The notes under the pieces: model-generated | Seen by the model: the letters and a program-made list of their open reading frames with translations, nothing else | What the model was told of the DNA's origin: nothing | Databases searched by the model: none | Shown: positions 8,721-17,070 of the stretch, piece after piece | Position numbering within the stretch: the stretch's first letter is position 1 | Layout: every line of letters begins with the position of its first letter | DNA from: an uncultured Lachnospiraceae bacterium | GTDB taxonomy: Bacteria; Bacillota; Clostridia; Lachnospirales; Lachnospiraceae | Direction of reading: 5' to 3' | Assembly: GCA_947630485.1 (NCBI GenBank) | Contig: CANRHU010000015.1 | Coordinates: 1 to 52,787, forward strand | Length of the DNA: 52,787 bases | Position numbers and translations under genes: made by a program

Positions 8721-9731
8721 TTATACAATAGACGCTGGTGTTGATTCTGTTTTTTTATAGCCTCCTTTCTTTGTACTTTGAAAGATGTCCATCTTGTGCT
8801 GATAAATTGGCATCAGTTCTTTGCGGATTTCTTTTCGATAAAGGCAGCTGTCAATTAAGTCTGGATGTTCTGCCAGCACTTTTCTTGTAATTGCTGTAGA
8901 AGGCAGCCATCCGTCAGAAGCAATATTGATTTTGCATACGGCAGTTCTGCTTGCCTGGATCAGGCTTTCATCTGGGATGCCGACTGCAGGTCCTAAATTC
9001 CCGGCGTATTTGTTGATCATATCTATGTACTTGCCGGGAAGGGAGGAGCAACCATGAAGGACTAGCGGAATCTGTGGAATACGTTGCTGGATTTTTTCTA
9101 CCAGGTCAAAACGAATTTTTGGGGAAGTACCTGTACTTCCTTCCTGAGATTTGTTCAGGCCGTGTACGGTTCCTACAGATATAGCGATGCAATCAACATG
9201 GCTTTCCCGGACAAATTGCTCCGCTTCTGCAGGATCTGTATATTTATGTTCTGAATCCTCGCTGGAGAAGCCCTCTGTCCCTGATAAGGAGCCTATTTCT
9301 CCTTCTACAGTTACATTGTATAAATGAGCATAATCAACAACATTTCTTGTCAGACGAATATTTTCTTCTAGGGGTAACCTGCTTCCGTCAATCATTACAG
9401 ATGAAAAACCATGATCAATGGCTGTCTTGCAGTCTTCAAAACTCATACCGTGGTCCAAATGCAGCGCAATCGGGCTTTCGCAGCCGGCTTCGCGGACTCT
9501 TTCCACCATGGCTTGGGCCATGCGTACCACTAACTGTATTTCAAATTGATGGTAATGTTTTGGGGCCAGCATGATGATAACCGGAGAATTATTTGCAATG
9601 ACTGCATCCCCTATTGCGTTTATTTGTTCCATAGTGATATAATTACATGAAGGGATGGCATAATGCCTTTCATAGGCATCCCTTAACATATCACCTGTAT
9701 TTGCAAAACCATATTTGCGATATAAATTCAT
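8721..9731 (-). CDS. Class II (zinc) ketose-bisphosphate aldolase
   Basis: About 336 residues, class II fructose-bisphosphate/tagatose-bisphosphate aldolase family, which cleaves a ketose phosphate to dihydroxyacetone phosphate and an aldehyde. The zinc and phosphate sites are visible: LHLDHG, VEGEIGSLSG, ISVGTVHG and LVLHGCSS. The internal ATG at 9729-9731 is chosen as start because GGAGGG lies just before it, while the ATG four codons upstream (9743) has no ribosome site. It is the first gene of the leftward operon, about 45 bases below the promoter start. The long C-terminal tail (rich in Lys and Ser) is somewhat longer than usual. Being regulated with a kinase suggests it acts on that kinase's product rather than in glycolysis. 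Confidence 0.9.
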   Translation of the reverse strand: MNLYRKYGFANTGDMLRDAYERHYAIPSCNYITMEQINAIGDAVIANNSPVIIMLAPKHYHQFEIQLVVRMAQAMVERVREAGCESPIALHLDHGMSFEDCKTAIDHGFSSVMIDGSRLPLEENIRLTRNVVDYAHLYNVTVEGEIGSLSGTEGFSSEDSEHKYTDPAEAEQFVRESHVDCIAISVGTVHGLNKSQEGSTGTSPKIRFDLVEKIQQRIPQIPLVLHGCSSLPGKYIDMINKYAGNLGPAVGIPDESLIQASRTAVCKINIASDGWLPSTAITRKVLAEHPDLIDSCLYRKEIRKELMPIYQHKMDIFQSTKKGGYKKTESTPASIV

Positions 9732-9781
9732 TTGACCCTCCATTTCATACGTATTTGATTCAGCGCGCTTTGTTGGTATTT

Positions 9782-9810
9782 ATTATAAAAAAATGATTTA
9801 AACGAGTCAA
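9782..9810 (-). promoter_or_regulatory. Sigma-A promoter of the leftward catabolic operon
   Basis: On the minus strand, TTGACT (9805-9810) and TATAAT (9782-9787) are separated by exactly 17 bases, a near-consensus promoter. Transcription would start about 40-45 bases before the aldolase ATG. It lies in the divergent region shared with the DeoR-family regulator. Confidence 0.8.
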
Positions 9811-9855
9811 TAAGTGGCGGGGAAGTCGATTGTTTGAAAGCAAATAAACATTTTG

Positions 9856-9871
9856 TGATCATTTATGATCA
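9856..9871. promoter_or_regulatory. Candidate operator: two TGATCA boxes ten bases apart
   Basis: TGATCA occurs at 9856-9861 and 9866-9871, each followed by TTT, so the sites recur with one helical turn. They lie just upstream of the regulator's start and within the region between the two divergent genes. DeoR-type repressors often bind such repeated short motifs near their own promoter; assignment to this regulator is inference. Confidence 0.45.
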
Positions 9872-9897
9872 TTTTAGCCAGGAGGAGGATTTTGGCG

Positions 9898-10647
9898 TTG
9901 CTACAGGAAAGACAAGCGCAAATACTTGAATTATTGAAACAGAAAGGATTTGTGACAGTGGATTTTTTATGTGGGCAGCTGTTTGCCAGCGGCGCCACAA
10001 TACGGAGAGATTTGGCGGTTTTGGAAAATAGAGGAATGTTGAAACGTGTGCGTGGAGGTGCGATTGCATATAATGGTATTAACAGCGACTTACCTTTGTT
10101 ATTACGAGGAAATACAAATATTGAATTAAAGAAGCATATAGGAGCTATCGCCTCTACGTTTGTACGAGATTCCATGACGTTGTTTATGGATTCCAGTTCT
10201 ACGACCCGATGCATCGTTGAACGAATCATTGACCGGCATAATCTCAGTATTATAACAAACAGCATTGTGATTGCGTATGTTCTGAGTACCTTTTCAAATG
10301 TTAAGGTATATACTAGCGGGGGATTAATAAAAAACAATGCAACTATGATAGGGTCAGCAGCTTTGAATATGGTACGGGATAGATATGCTGATGTGTTTTT
10401 CTTTTCATGTGCAGGTCTTTCCGCTGAGTATGGAACGAGTGAAACGAATGAAGATAGTGTGGAAATGAAACGGGCTATGTTTGAGAATTCGACAAAGCGC
10501 ATTTTGTTGTGCGATCATAGCAAGTTTGATATTGTGTTTTCTTATAAGTGTTTTCCTTTAAATCGCATTGACGTTTTAATAACAGACCAAAAACCGCCGG
10601 AATCGTTTATTCGTAAATTGCCTGCTAGTTTGCGGTTGCTGTATTAG
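9898..10647 (+). CDS. DeoR-family transcriptional regulator
   Basis: About 249 residues with the DeoR layout: an N-terminal winged helix-turn-helix (ERQAQILELLKQKGFVTVDF, then SGATIRRDLAVLENRG as recognition helix) and a C-terminal phosphosugar sensor domain (SSSTTRCIVERI, TNSIVIAYVL, and CAGLSAEYGTS). The start TTG 9898-9900 gives the standard MLQERQ beginning and follows GGAGGAGG at about 9 bases; the frame extends upstream to an ATG at 9865 that would overlap the operator. It is divergent from the catabolic operon and AT-rich like it, so it is the obvious local repressor, with a phosphorylated pathway intermediate as probable inducer (family knowledge plus inference). Confidence 0.88.
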   Translation: MLQERQAQILELLKQKGFVTVDFLCGQLFASGATIRRDLAVLENRGMLKRVRGGAIAYNGINSDLPLLLRGNTNIELKKHIGAIASTFVRDSMTLFMDSSSTTRCIVERIIDRHNLSIITNSIVIAYVLSTFSNVKVYTSGGLIKNNATMIGSAALNMVRDRYADVFFFSCAGLSAEYGTSETNEDSVEMKRAMFENSTKRILLCDHSKFDIVFSYKCFPLNRIDVLITDQKPPESFIRKLPASLRLLY

Positions 10648-10743
10648 GTTAATAGAAAATGGAATACATCCTTTATCTCCCAGATACGGAAAATACTTTT
10701 AACCATAAAGTAAAGAAAAATTAAGGCAATCTCCCGGAATATA

Positions 10744-10752
10744 TGCTATACT
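10744..10752 (+). promoter_or_regulatory. Extended -10 promoter of the VanRS-like operon
   Basis: TGC-TATACT (TATACT at 10747-10752) gives an extended -10 element; the -35 region is weak (TTAAGG near 10721 with long spacing). It lies about 35 bases before the response-regulator ATG, and AAAGGAGG follows it. Confidence 0.6.
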
Positions 10753-10786
10753 ATTTTTACAAAAGGAACAAAGGAGGAAGTGCTTC

Positions 10787-11491
10787 ATGTCCCAGATGAA
10801 TATACTTGTAGTAGACGACGAGCGCGAGATCGCCGATATGGTGGAGATCTATCTGGTCAGCGACGGCTATAAGGTCTTCAAGGCGAACAACGCCCAGGAA
10901 GGCCTGGATATTCTCGATAAGGAGGAGATCCACCTGGTGCTTCTGGACATTATGATGCCTGGCATGGATGGGCTGGAGATGTGCCGGAGAATCCGGGAAA
11001 TCAGCAATATCCCGATCATTATGATGAGCGCCAAGTCCACAGATCTGGATAAGATTCTGGGGCTGGGAACCGGCGCCGACGATTATGTGACGAAACCGTT
11101 CAACACATTGGAACTGACGGCCCGCGTCAAATCCCAGCTGCGAAGGTATACGCAGCTGAATCCGAACAGCACGACCCGCGAGGCCGAGAAGAATGAGATC
11201 GCAATCCGCGGCTTGGTTATTAATAAGGATAATCACAGGGTTACGGTGTTTGACGAGGAGATCAAGCTGACGCCCATCGAGTTTGACATTCTGTACCTGC
11301 TGGCCTCGAATCCGGGGAAGGTCTTCAGCACCGACGAGATCTTCGAGCGGGTTTGGAATGAGAAGGTCTATGAGGCGAATAACACTGTGATGGTACATAT
11401 CCGCCGCCTGCGCGGCAAGATGAAGGAAGATACGAGAGAGAATAAGATCATCACCACAGTGTGGGGGGTAGGATACAAAATTGAAAAATGA
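10787..11491 (+). CDS. OmpR/PhoB-family response regulator (VanR-like)
   Basis: A 234-residue regulator: receiver domain (acidic pair DD at 10-11, phospho-acceptor Asp54 in LLDIMMPGMDG, Lys in YVTKPF) and a C-terminal winged-helix DNA-binding domain (LTPIEFDILYLLASNPGKVF, then TVMVHIRRLRGK). AAGGAGGAAG precedes ATG 10787. The sensor kinase gene begins 11 bases before this gene's stop. It probably controls its own operon, including the adjacent ectodomain and ABC transporter genes, in response to an envelope signal or antimicrobial, as VanR/Bce-type systems do; the signal is not known. The gene sits directly right of the AT-rich island and has the GC-rich composition of the rest of the window. 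Confidence 0.92.
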   Translation: MSQMNILVVDDEREIADMVEIYLVSDGYKVFKANNAQEGLDILDKEEIHLVLLDIMMPGMDGLEMCRRIREISNIPIIMMSAKSTDLDKILGLGTGADDYVTKPFNTLELTARVKSQLRRYTQLNPNSTTREAEKNEIAIRGLVINKDNHRVTVFDEEIKLTPIEFDILYLLASNPGKVFSTDEIFERVWNEKVYEANNTVMVHIRRLRGKMKEDTRENKIITTVWGVGYKIEK

Positions 11492-12638
11492 TATGAGCCG
11501 CAGGTATCATACCCGCGTCATCACTAACATCATTTACAGCGCTGTTCTTGCCTGCCTGGTGGAGGTGTTCGTGGTCACGAACCTCTCGATGGTGGGCCGC
11601 TATGCCGTGGAGAACGGAAGGGAAGGGAGCCTGGCGGCTATGTTCTATCAGCCGGAGGCTCTTGTTGTGGTACTTTATCTGCTGCTGGGGGTGGCGGTAT
11701 TTTCAATCACATTTCTTTTTCTGCAGCGCGACGCGCTGGAATATATCACAAAGATTTCCGCGGCCATGCAGAATATTGCGGCCGGCGATTTGAATACGTC
11801 GGTAGAGGTGGTCGGCGACGATGAGTTTTCTGTGATGGCGGCCAACATCAACCGGATGGTGGAGGAGATCCGGGAGCTGATGGATAAAGAGCGGGAGTCT
11901 GAGCGGACGAAGAACGAGCTGATCACCAATGTGGCTCACGATTTGCGGACGCCTCTGACGTCCATCATCGGATATCTGGAATTATTGTCCGGACCGGTGC
12001 AGCTGGAGCCGGAGATGCGCGAGAAGTACATAAATATCACCTACACCAAAGCGAAGCGCCTGCAGAAGCTGATTGAGGATCTGTTCGGCTTTACAAAGCT
12101 GAATTATGGTAAGATTTCCATGCGGGTTTCGCAGGTGGATATTATCAAGCTCTTAAGTCAGCTTTTGGAGGAGTTCTATCCGAATTTCATGGAAAAGGAT
12201 CTTGCCTACGAGCTGCAGAGCAATGTGCCGTCCAAGACGATCACCGCGGACGGTAATCTTCTGGCCCGCCTCTTCGATAACCTTCTGGGCAACGCGATCA
12301 AGTACGGGGCGGAGGGGAAGAAGATTCTGGTGAAGGTTCACGCGGACGAAGAGTTTGTGACGGTGTCGGTGACGAACTACGGCTATGTGATTCCAAAAGA
12401 GGAGCTTCCGCTGCTGTTTGAGAAATTTTACCGGGTGGAGCAGTCCCGCTCCACGAACACCGGGGGCACCGGCCTGGGGCTGGCTATCGCCAAGAACATT
12501 GTGGAAATGCACGGCGGAACGATTGGCGTGACCAGTGATTTAAACGGTACGGTCTTTACCGTAAAGCTTCAGGTGAATTTTGATATTAATCGGGAACATT
12601 TCGGAAGCACGGGGGACAGCCATGAATACGAGATGTAG
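11481..12638 (+). CDS. Sensor histidine kinase (VanS-like)
   Basis: 385 residues. Two membrane helices (about 14-35 and 61-81) enclose a short external loop, a HAMP linker follows (to ~135), then the dimerisation domain with H-box His153 (VAHDLRTPLTS) and an ATPase domain (N-box LFDNLLGNAIKYG, G-box TGLGLAIAK). The small ectodomain resembles intramembrane-sensing kinases. The start is probably TTG at 11481, with GTAGGA about 7 bases upstream; ATG 11493 is the alternative. It overlaps the response regulator by 11 bases and the next gene by 17 bases, so all are co-expressed. It phosphorylates the adjacent VanR-like regulator. Confidence 0.92.
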   Translation: MKNDMSRRYHTRVITNIIYSAVLACLVEVFVVTNLSMVGRYAVENGREGSLAAMFYQPEALVVVLYLLLGVAVFSITFLFLQRDALEYITKISAAMQNIAAGDLNTSVEVVGDDEFSVMAANINRMVEEIRELMDKERESERTKNELITNVAHDLRTPLTSIIGYLELLSGPVQLEPEMREKYINITYTKAKRLQKLIEDLFGFTKLNYGKISMRVSQVDIIKLLSQLLEEFYPNFMEKDLAYELQSNVPSKTITADGNLLARLFDNLLGNAIKYGAEGKKILVKVHADEEFVTVSVTNYGYVIPKEELPLLFEKFYRVEQSRSTNTGGTGLGLAIAKNIVEMHGGTIGVTSDLNGTVFTVKLQVNFDINREHFGSTGDSHEYEM

Positions 12639-15156
12639 ATTATTTGCAGGGCCCATACTATGTATGCTGGTCCTGTTTGCCGCGTCAAGGATGCCGGGAA
12701 CGGGAGACGTATTGACAGCGTGGGGAGCGGAGAACGCGTCGGCCCCTGATTCCGGAGAAACACAGACGGCGGGCGCTGAAGCGGAGAGTCTGACGCCGGA
12801 AGAGGAGCGGACGGCTAATTCCGGGCTTTCCATGGATGTATCTTACGGCTACGGCAATCGCGCCAAAGGGGGGCGTTATGTGCCCGTGGACGTAGTGCTT
12901 GATAATCAGAATGGGACGGATTTTGCCGGCCGGCTGCGTCTTTTGACGATGGAATCGGACTATGATATTTACCGGTACGATTATCCGGTGGAGATTCCGG
13001 CCGGGGGGCATTTGGACAAGCATCTCTATATACCTATGGGGAACCGGGCGGAGCAGATGTTTGTCAGTCTGACGGACGATGCGGACCGGCTGCTTTTAAA
13101 CAAGCGTGTGAATTTGAATTTCAGCGTGGATATGCCGGAACTTTTTATCGGGACGTTGACCGATACTCCGGAAATGCTTTCGGCATGGGACGGCATCGGC
13201 GTGGATTACAGTATGCTGAGAACCGAAGTGGTTCCTTTTGATGCGAAGACTTTCCCGGAGGATGAGATGGGCCTGGATGTGCTGGATGTGCTTCTGGTCA
13301 GTAATTTCCGTATCCGCGATTTGTCTTCGGAACAGAGCCAGGTTCTGATCGAGTGGGTCCGCAGCGGAGGCACCATGATCCTGGGTACGGGTATGCGTGC
13401 GGATGACACGCTTGGACGCTTTGCGCCGGAGCTTCTGGAAGAATCTTACGATCCCCCGGTGGTCCGTGAGGTGGATATGGGCGATGCGTACGCGAAAGAA
13501 AATCCCGCAGATGCGACGCTCACGATCCCGTGCCTGGATTTTTCATTATCCGGCGGTGATATTCTGTTTGCGGATGAGCAGCAGGCATTGGTGGCGACGG
13601 TTTCTTACGGGAGGGGAACGATTGCGGTTGCCGCGTATGATTTTACGGATATCGACTCTTTCTGCCGCAGAAATCCTTCGTATCTGGACGATCTTCTGAC
13701 CGGGGTTATGGGCGAGACGAAGCTTGCCGGGCTGGCGCAGGCCGCCTACAGCGGCAATTCCGATCAGTACTGGTCGGTTCGTGAGATGATTAATACAGGA
13801 AATGTCCGGCAGCTGCCCGATCTGACTCTCTACACGATGGAGATCGTAATCTATCTGTTTCTGACAGGTCTGGCGATTTATATTTTTTTGAAGCAGAGGG
13901 ATTTGACGGATTATTACCGGCGCACGGTAGTCGTTCTGGCGCTGCTTTTTACAGGCATTCTCTATTTCATGGGCAGCAAGACACGGTTTTCCGGGACATT
14001 TTATAACTATGCCCAGTTTTTGGAGACGACCTTCGACTCTGTCAGTGAGACTTCTTATCTTAATATCCGCGCGCCCTATAACCGGCTGTATCAGGCCCGG
14101 ATACCGTCTGGGTATTCGGTGAAGCCGATCACGCGAAGTTTTTATAGCGAGGAGCGCGCCCCCCGGTTCACCGGCGGGGAGACGCCGCAGGTGGATTTAA
14201 GCTTTGAGCAGGGACAGACGGTGATTTCCATTCAGGGGGTTCCTGCTTTTGAACCGCGGTACTTTCAGCTGAACAAGGTAACGGCGAATAAGGACTTTAT
14301 CGGCTTTGACGGCGAGATTCAGGTGGATCGGGGAACGTTAAGCGGCAGTGTGACGAACAATTTCCCGGAGAGGGTGCAGAATTGCGCGCTTTTGTTTAAT
14401 CACAGGCTTTACCGGTTGGGCGATCTGGAATCGGGACAGACGGTGGAATTGGATGATTTGGAGGGCCTGACTTATCCGCAGAACGCTTCCTATCAGGTGG
14501 CGGCGTATCTGTCTGGGGAGAGCGCGTTTGAGCAGGCCGATATCAGCAATGAGGAATATCTGAGCGCATCGGAGAAATCGGATCTGCTTCGCTTCTATCT
14601 GGACAACCAGATGCCATATCTTGCGATTCCGGGCGCCAGAATTGTGGGATTTACATCGCCCGGTGATGAAAACGGAAATGCGCTGGCGGGAAAAGGAGCG
14701 GAAGGCATCACGGTGGTGTCCTCCACGGTTTCCGTCTATTCCAGCGATGATGAGATGCTGTACCGGTCGGGACTTGTGAAGACGCCGGCTGTTCTGGGAG
14801 GCAGCTATGATTCCGCGGCGAACGCCCTTTACGGCATCGATCCGCTGACTCTGGAATACTCCCTGGGCAGCGATGTACAGGTGGAGAGTCTTGTGTTTGA
14901 TTATGTCTCTCCGGTGTTTACAGAGCAAGAGGGCAGCGATCTGCTTCTGTTTGAAGGCAGCATCTATTTCTATAACCATCTGACCGGCGTGTATGATGAG
15001 ATGGATGCGGATAAACTGGAGTATGGTCCTCATGAGCTGCTTCCGTATCTGACGGACGACAATCTGATTACGATCCGTTACGTCTTTAACAACGTCAATC
15101 AGTATAACTGGAATGTTCTGCTTCCGATGCTGAATATCGTGGGGAGGGAATACTGA
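12622..15156 (+). CDS. Secreted/membrane-anchored large ectodomain protein of an ABC system
   Basis: About 844 residues. An N-terminal signal/anchor (to ~residue 30) and an acidic Glu/Ala-rich stretch are followed by a long extracellular region with a part resembling the GldG/DUF4350 type glutamine-amidotransferase-like fold (LDVLLVSNFRIRDLSSEQ, then WVRSGGTMILGTG), two membrane helices near residues 401-428 and 433-450, and a second large beta-rich ectodomain. No catalytic motif is obvious. ATG 12622 follows GGGGGAC; it overlaps the kinase stop by 17 bases and its stop overlaps the next ATG (TGATG). Gene order suggests it is a partner of the following ABC ATPase and permease, analogous to gliding-type (Gld) or export complexes, which is inference. 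I do not recognise a named family with certainty. Confidence 0.7.
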   Translation: MNTRCRLFAGPILCMLVLFAASRMPGTGDVLTAWGAENASAPDSGETQTAGAEAESLTPEEERTANSGLSMDVSYGYGNRAKGGRYVPVDVVLDNQNGTDFAGRLRLLTMESDYDIYRYDYPVEIPAGGHLDKHLYIPMGNRAEQMFVSLTDDADRLLLNKRVNLNFSVDMPELFIGTLTDTPEMLSAWDGIGVDYSMLRTEVVPFDAKTFPEDEMGLDVLDVLLVSNFRIRDLSSEQSQVLIEWVRSGGTMILGTGMRADDTLGRFAPELLEESYDPPVVREVDMGDAYAKENPADATLTIPCLDFSLSGGDILFADEQQALVATVSYGRGTIAVAAYDFTDIDSFCRRNPSYLDDLLTGVMGETKLAGLAQAAYSGNSDQYWSVREMINTGNVRQLPDLTLYTMEIVIYLFLTGLAIYIFLKQRDLTDYYRRTVVVLALLFTGILYFMGSKTRFSGTFYNYAQFLETTFDSVSETSYLNIRAPYNRLYQARIPSGYSVKPITRSFYSEERAPRFTGGETPQVDLSFEQGQTVISIQGVPAFEPRYFQLNKVTANKDFIGFDGEIQVDRGTLSGSVTNNFPERVQNCALLFNHRLYRLGDLESGQTVELDDLEGLTYPQNASYQVAAYLSGESAFEQADISNEEYLSASEKSDLLRFYLDNQMPYLAIPGARIVGFTSPGDENGNALAGKGAEGITVVSSTVSVYSSDDEMLYRSGLVKTPAVLGGSYDSAANALYGIDPLTLEYSLGSDVQVESLVFDYVSPVFTEQEGSDLLLFEGSIYFYNHLTGVYDEMDADKLEYGPHELLPYLTDDNLITIRYVFNNVNQYNWNVLLPMLNIVGREY

Positions 15157-16106
15157 TGCTGCAAATTGAGAATCTGAAGAAGGTTTTTGGACGTATGGTG
15201 GCGCTGGACGGTTTGAATATGACGGTGGAGCAGGGGGCTCTCTATGGATTTGTAGGACCTAATGGCGCGGGAAAGACTACGACGATCAAGACCATCATCG
15301 GGCTCCTGGCCCCGGATGATGGTCGGGTGCTGGTAAATGGGCTGGATGTGGCGAAGGAGCGGGATCGGGTCATGGCGCGGATCGGCTATGTACCGGACGC
15401 GTTCGGCGTTTATGATAATCTGAAGGTTTCCGAATATATGGAGTTTTTTGCATCCTGTTACGGCCTGACGGGACTGAAAGCCAGAAAGCGGGGCCAGATG
15501 CTTTTGGAGCAGGTGGGCTTGGATGATAAAGCCGATTTTTACGTGGAAGGTTTGTCCCGGGGCATGAAGCAGAGACTTTGTCTTGCGAGAGCGCTGATTC
15601 ACAATCCCCCGGTTCTGGTGATGGACGAACCGACAGCGGGGCTGGATCCGCGTACCCGGTATGAGTTCAAGGAGATTTTAAAGGAGCTTCAGGGACAGGG
15701 GAAGACGGTACTGATCAGTTCCCATATTCTGCCGGAGTTGGCGGAAATCTGTACGGATATCGGCGTTATCGATCAGGGACGGATGGTATTTGAGGGCAGT
15801 ATGGATGAGATCCTGGCACAGATCAACGTGTCGAGTCCTCTGCTGATCTCGGTGTCGGGCAGCCAGCAGACGGCGCTTAAGCTGCTGCGGGAGCATCCGA
15901 TGGTGGAGACGATTACGATCCGCGAGGAGGATATTGTTGTCGGATTCTCCGGCGACAAGAAGGATGAGGCGGCGCTTCTGCAGAGTCTGGTGGAGGCGGA
16001 TGCCGGCGTCTATGGCTTTGTACGGGAGAAAGGCAGTCTGGAATCTGTGTTTATGCAGATTACGGATCACAGTGATGGAGAGGTGGTGCTCATCCATGAA
16101 GATTAA
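15156..16106 (+). CDS. ABC transporter ATP-binding protein (ABC-2/drug-efflux type)
   Basis: 316 residues. Walker A GPNGAGKT (34-41), Q-loop region, signature LSRGMKQR, Walker B VLVMDEPTAGLD and switch histidine in LISSHILPEL are all intact. The C-terminal ~90 residues form the extension typical of ABC-2 exporters (CcmA/YhaQ-like). The ATG shares its A with the preceding TGA, so it is translationally coupled to the ectodomain protein. The permease gene follows with an 11-base overlap. Together they form an exporter or membrane-remodelling complex in the operon controlled by the VanRS-like system. Confidence 0.92.
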   Translation: MLQIENLKKVFGRMVALDGLNMTVEQGALYGFVGPNGAGKTTTIKTIIGLLAPDDGRVLVNGLDVAKERDRVMARIGYVPDAFGVYDNLKVSEYMEFFASCYGLTGLKARKRGQMLLEQVGLDDKADFYVEGLSRGMKQRLCLARALIHNPPVLVMDEPTAGLDPRTRYEFKEILKELQGQGKTVLISSHILPELAEICTDIGVIDQGRMVFEGSMDEILAQINVSSPLLISVSGSQQTALKLLREHPMVETITIREEDIVVGFSGDKKDEAALLQSLVEADAGVYGFVREKGSLESVFMQITDHSDGEVVLIHED

Positions 16107-16965
16107 TCCGATTTACCGGCAGGAGAGCCGCGCTGGCGCCCGCTCCTTTAAACTGCCGCTCATTATCCTGGGATTTAACGGCGTCCTGGCGGTGGTGGCG
16201 CTTCTTTATATGTACTCCATGATTATGCAGGTTCGGCTGACGGCGGAGATACAGTATTCCAGTTTCCTTGGGCTGTATGTGTTTGTAACCACTGTCGAAT
16301 TCATCCTGCTGCTTTTTATCATTCCCGGTTTGACTGCGGGGAGTATCAGCGGAGAGCGGGAGAGGCAGACGCTGGATCTGATGCTGACGACGCGCGTGCG
16401 TGCGGTAGATATTGTGTTTGGAAAACTGGTACTTGGATTATCCACGGTTTTTTTGCTGATTGTATCCAGTTTCCCGATTTTAAGCCTGGTATTTATCTAC
16501 GGCGGCGTGACGATGGCCGATGTGGGGCGGCTGCTGATCTGCTATGTAGTGACGGCGGTTTTGGTGGGCAGCGCAGGGCTGTTTTGCTCGGCGGCCATGA
16601 GACGGTCAACCATGGCGACGGTGGCGGCATATCTGACGGTGGCGCTGCTGGTTGCGGGGACGCTGGTGGTGAATTATCTTGCGGACGGATTCGCGGAAAT
16701 GACTTCTGTGAGCGGAAATTCCGCGGTGAGCTGGCCGCTGTATCTGCTGCTCTGCAATCCGGCCGCGCTGTTTCAGTCGGTTTTGTCGGGGCAGGTAGGC
16801 AGTGAGAGCGGGATGGCGGTTCTGTTCCCGCAGCTTGAGAGGATTGCGGACATGGGCGCTCTGGGAAGGTACTGGCAGCTGATCAGTGTGATCGTGCAGC
16901 TGCTTCTTTCTGCCGCGTTCCTGTGGGGCGCGGTCCGCAGAACGGAGCCGGCGCGCCGGAAATGA
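16096..16965 (+). CDS. ABC-2 type permease subunit
   Basis: 289 residues with about six membrane helices; the N-terminus is cytoplasmic and carries MKINPIYRQESRAGARS before the first helix near residues 24-45. The family motif region GERERQTLDLMLTTRVRA (loop after helix 2) is typical of ABC-2 permeases. The start at ATG 16096 follows GAGGTGG; the frame could extend upstream into the ATPase gene, but that part is a shadow frame. It pairs with the preceding ATPase. A zinc-ribbon/SPFH gene with its own promoter follows. Confidence 0.88.
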   Translation: MKINPIYRQESRAGARSFKLPLIILGFNGVLAVVALLYMYSMIMQVRLTAEIQYSSFLGLYVFVTTVEFILLLFIIPGLTAGSISGERERQTLDLMLTTRVRAVDIVFGKLVLGLSTVFLLIVSSFPILSLVFIYGGVTMADVGRLLICYVVTAVLVGSAGLFCSAAMRRSTMATVAAYLTVALLVAGTLVVNYLADGFAEMTSVSGNSAVSWPLYLLLCNPAALFQSVLSGQVGSESGMAVLFPQLERIADMGALGRYWQLISVIVQLLLSAAFLWGAVRRTEPARRK

Positions 16966-16997
16966 TGGCGCCGGAGCGGGTTCCGCGACGGTAATGC

Positions 16998-17026
16998 TTG
17001 CACTTTACGCCATATTTTGGTATGAT
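16998..17026 (+). promoter_or_regulatory. Sigma-A promoter of the SPFH/glycan operon
   Basis: TTGCAC (16998-17003) and TATGAT (17021-17026) are 17 bases apart, and TG precedes the -10 (extended). It stands 45 bases before the SPFH gene. No clear terminator is seen between here and 36.9 kb, so this promoter may serve a very long transcript. Confidence 0.75.
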
Positions 17027-17070
17027 GAAGGCAAATGGAGTTCTGAGTATGGTTTAAGGAGGAGAGAGGA

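Noticed and set aside
1..10700. Insertion sequence, integrase or attachment repeats at the island borders
   Set aside because: No transposase, integrase, tRNA gene or flanking direct repeat was found at either border.
10757..11398. Long open frames on the opposite strand of GC-rich genes (for example here, 19281-20306, 27578-28633, 35570-36754, 46854-48284)
   Set aside because: They are anti-sense shadows of strongly supported genes, rich in His/Arg/Pro, without ribosome sites or known domains.
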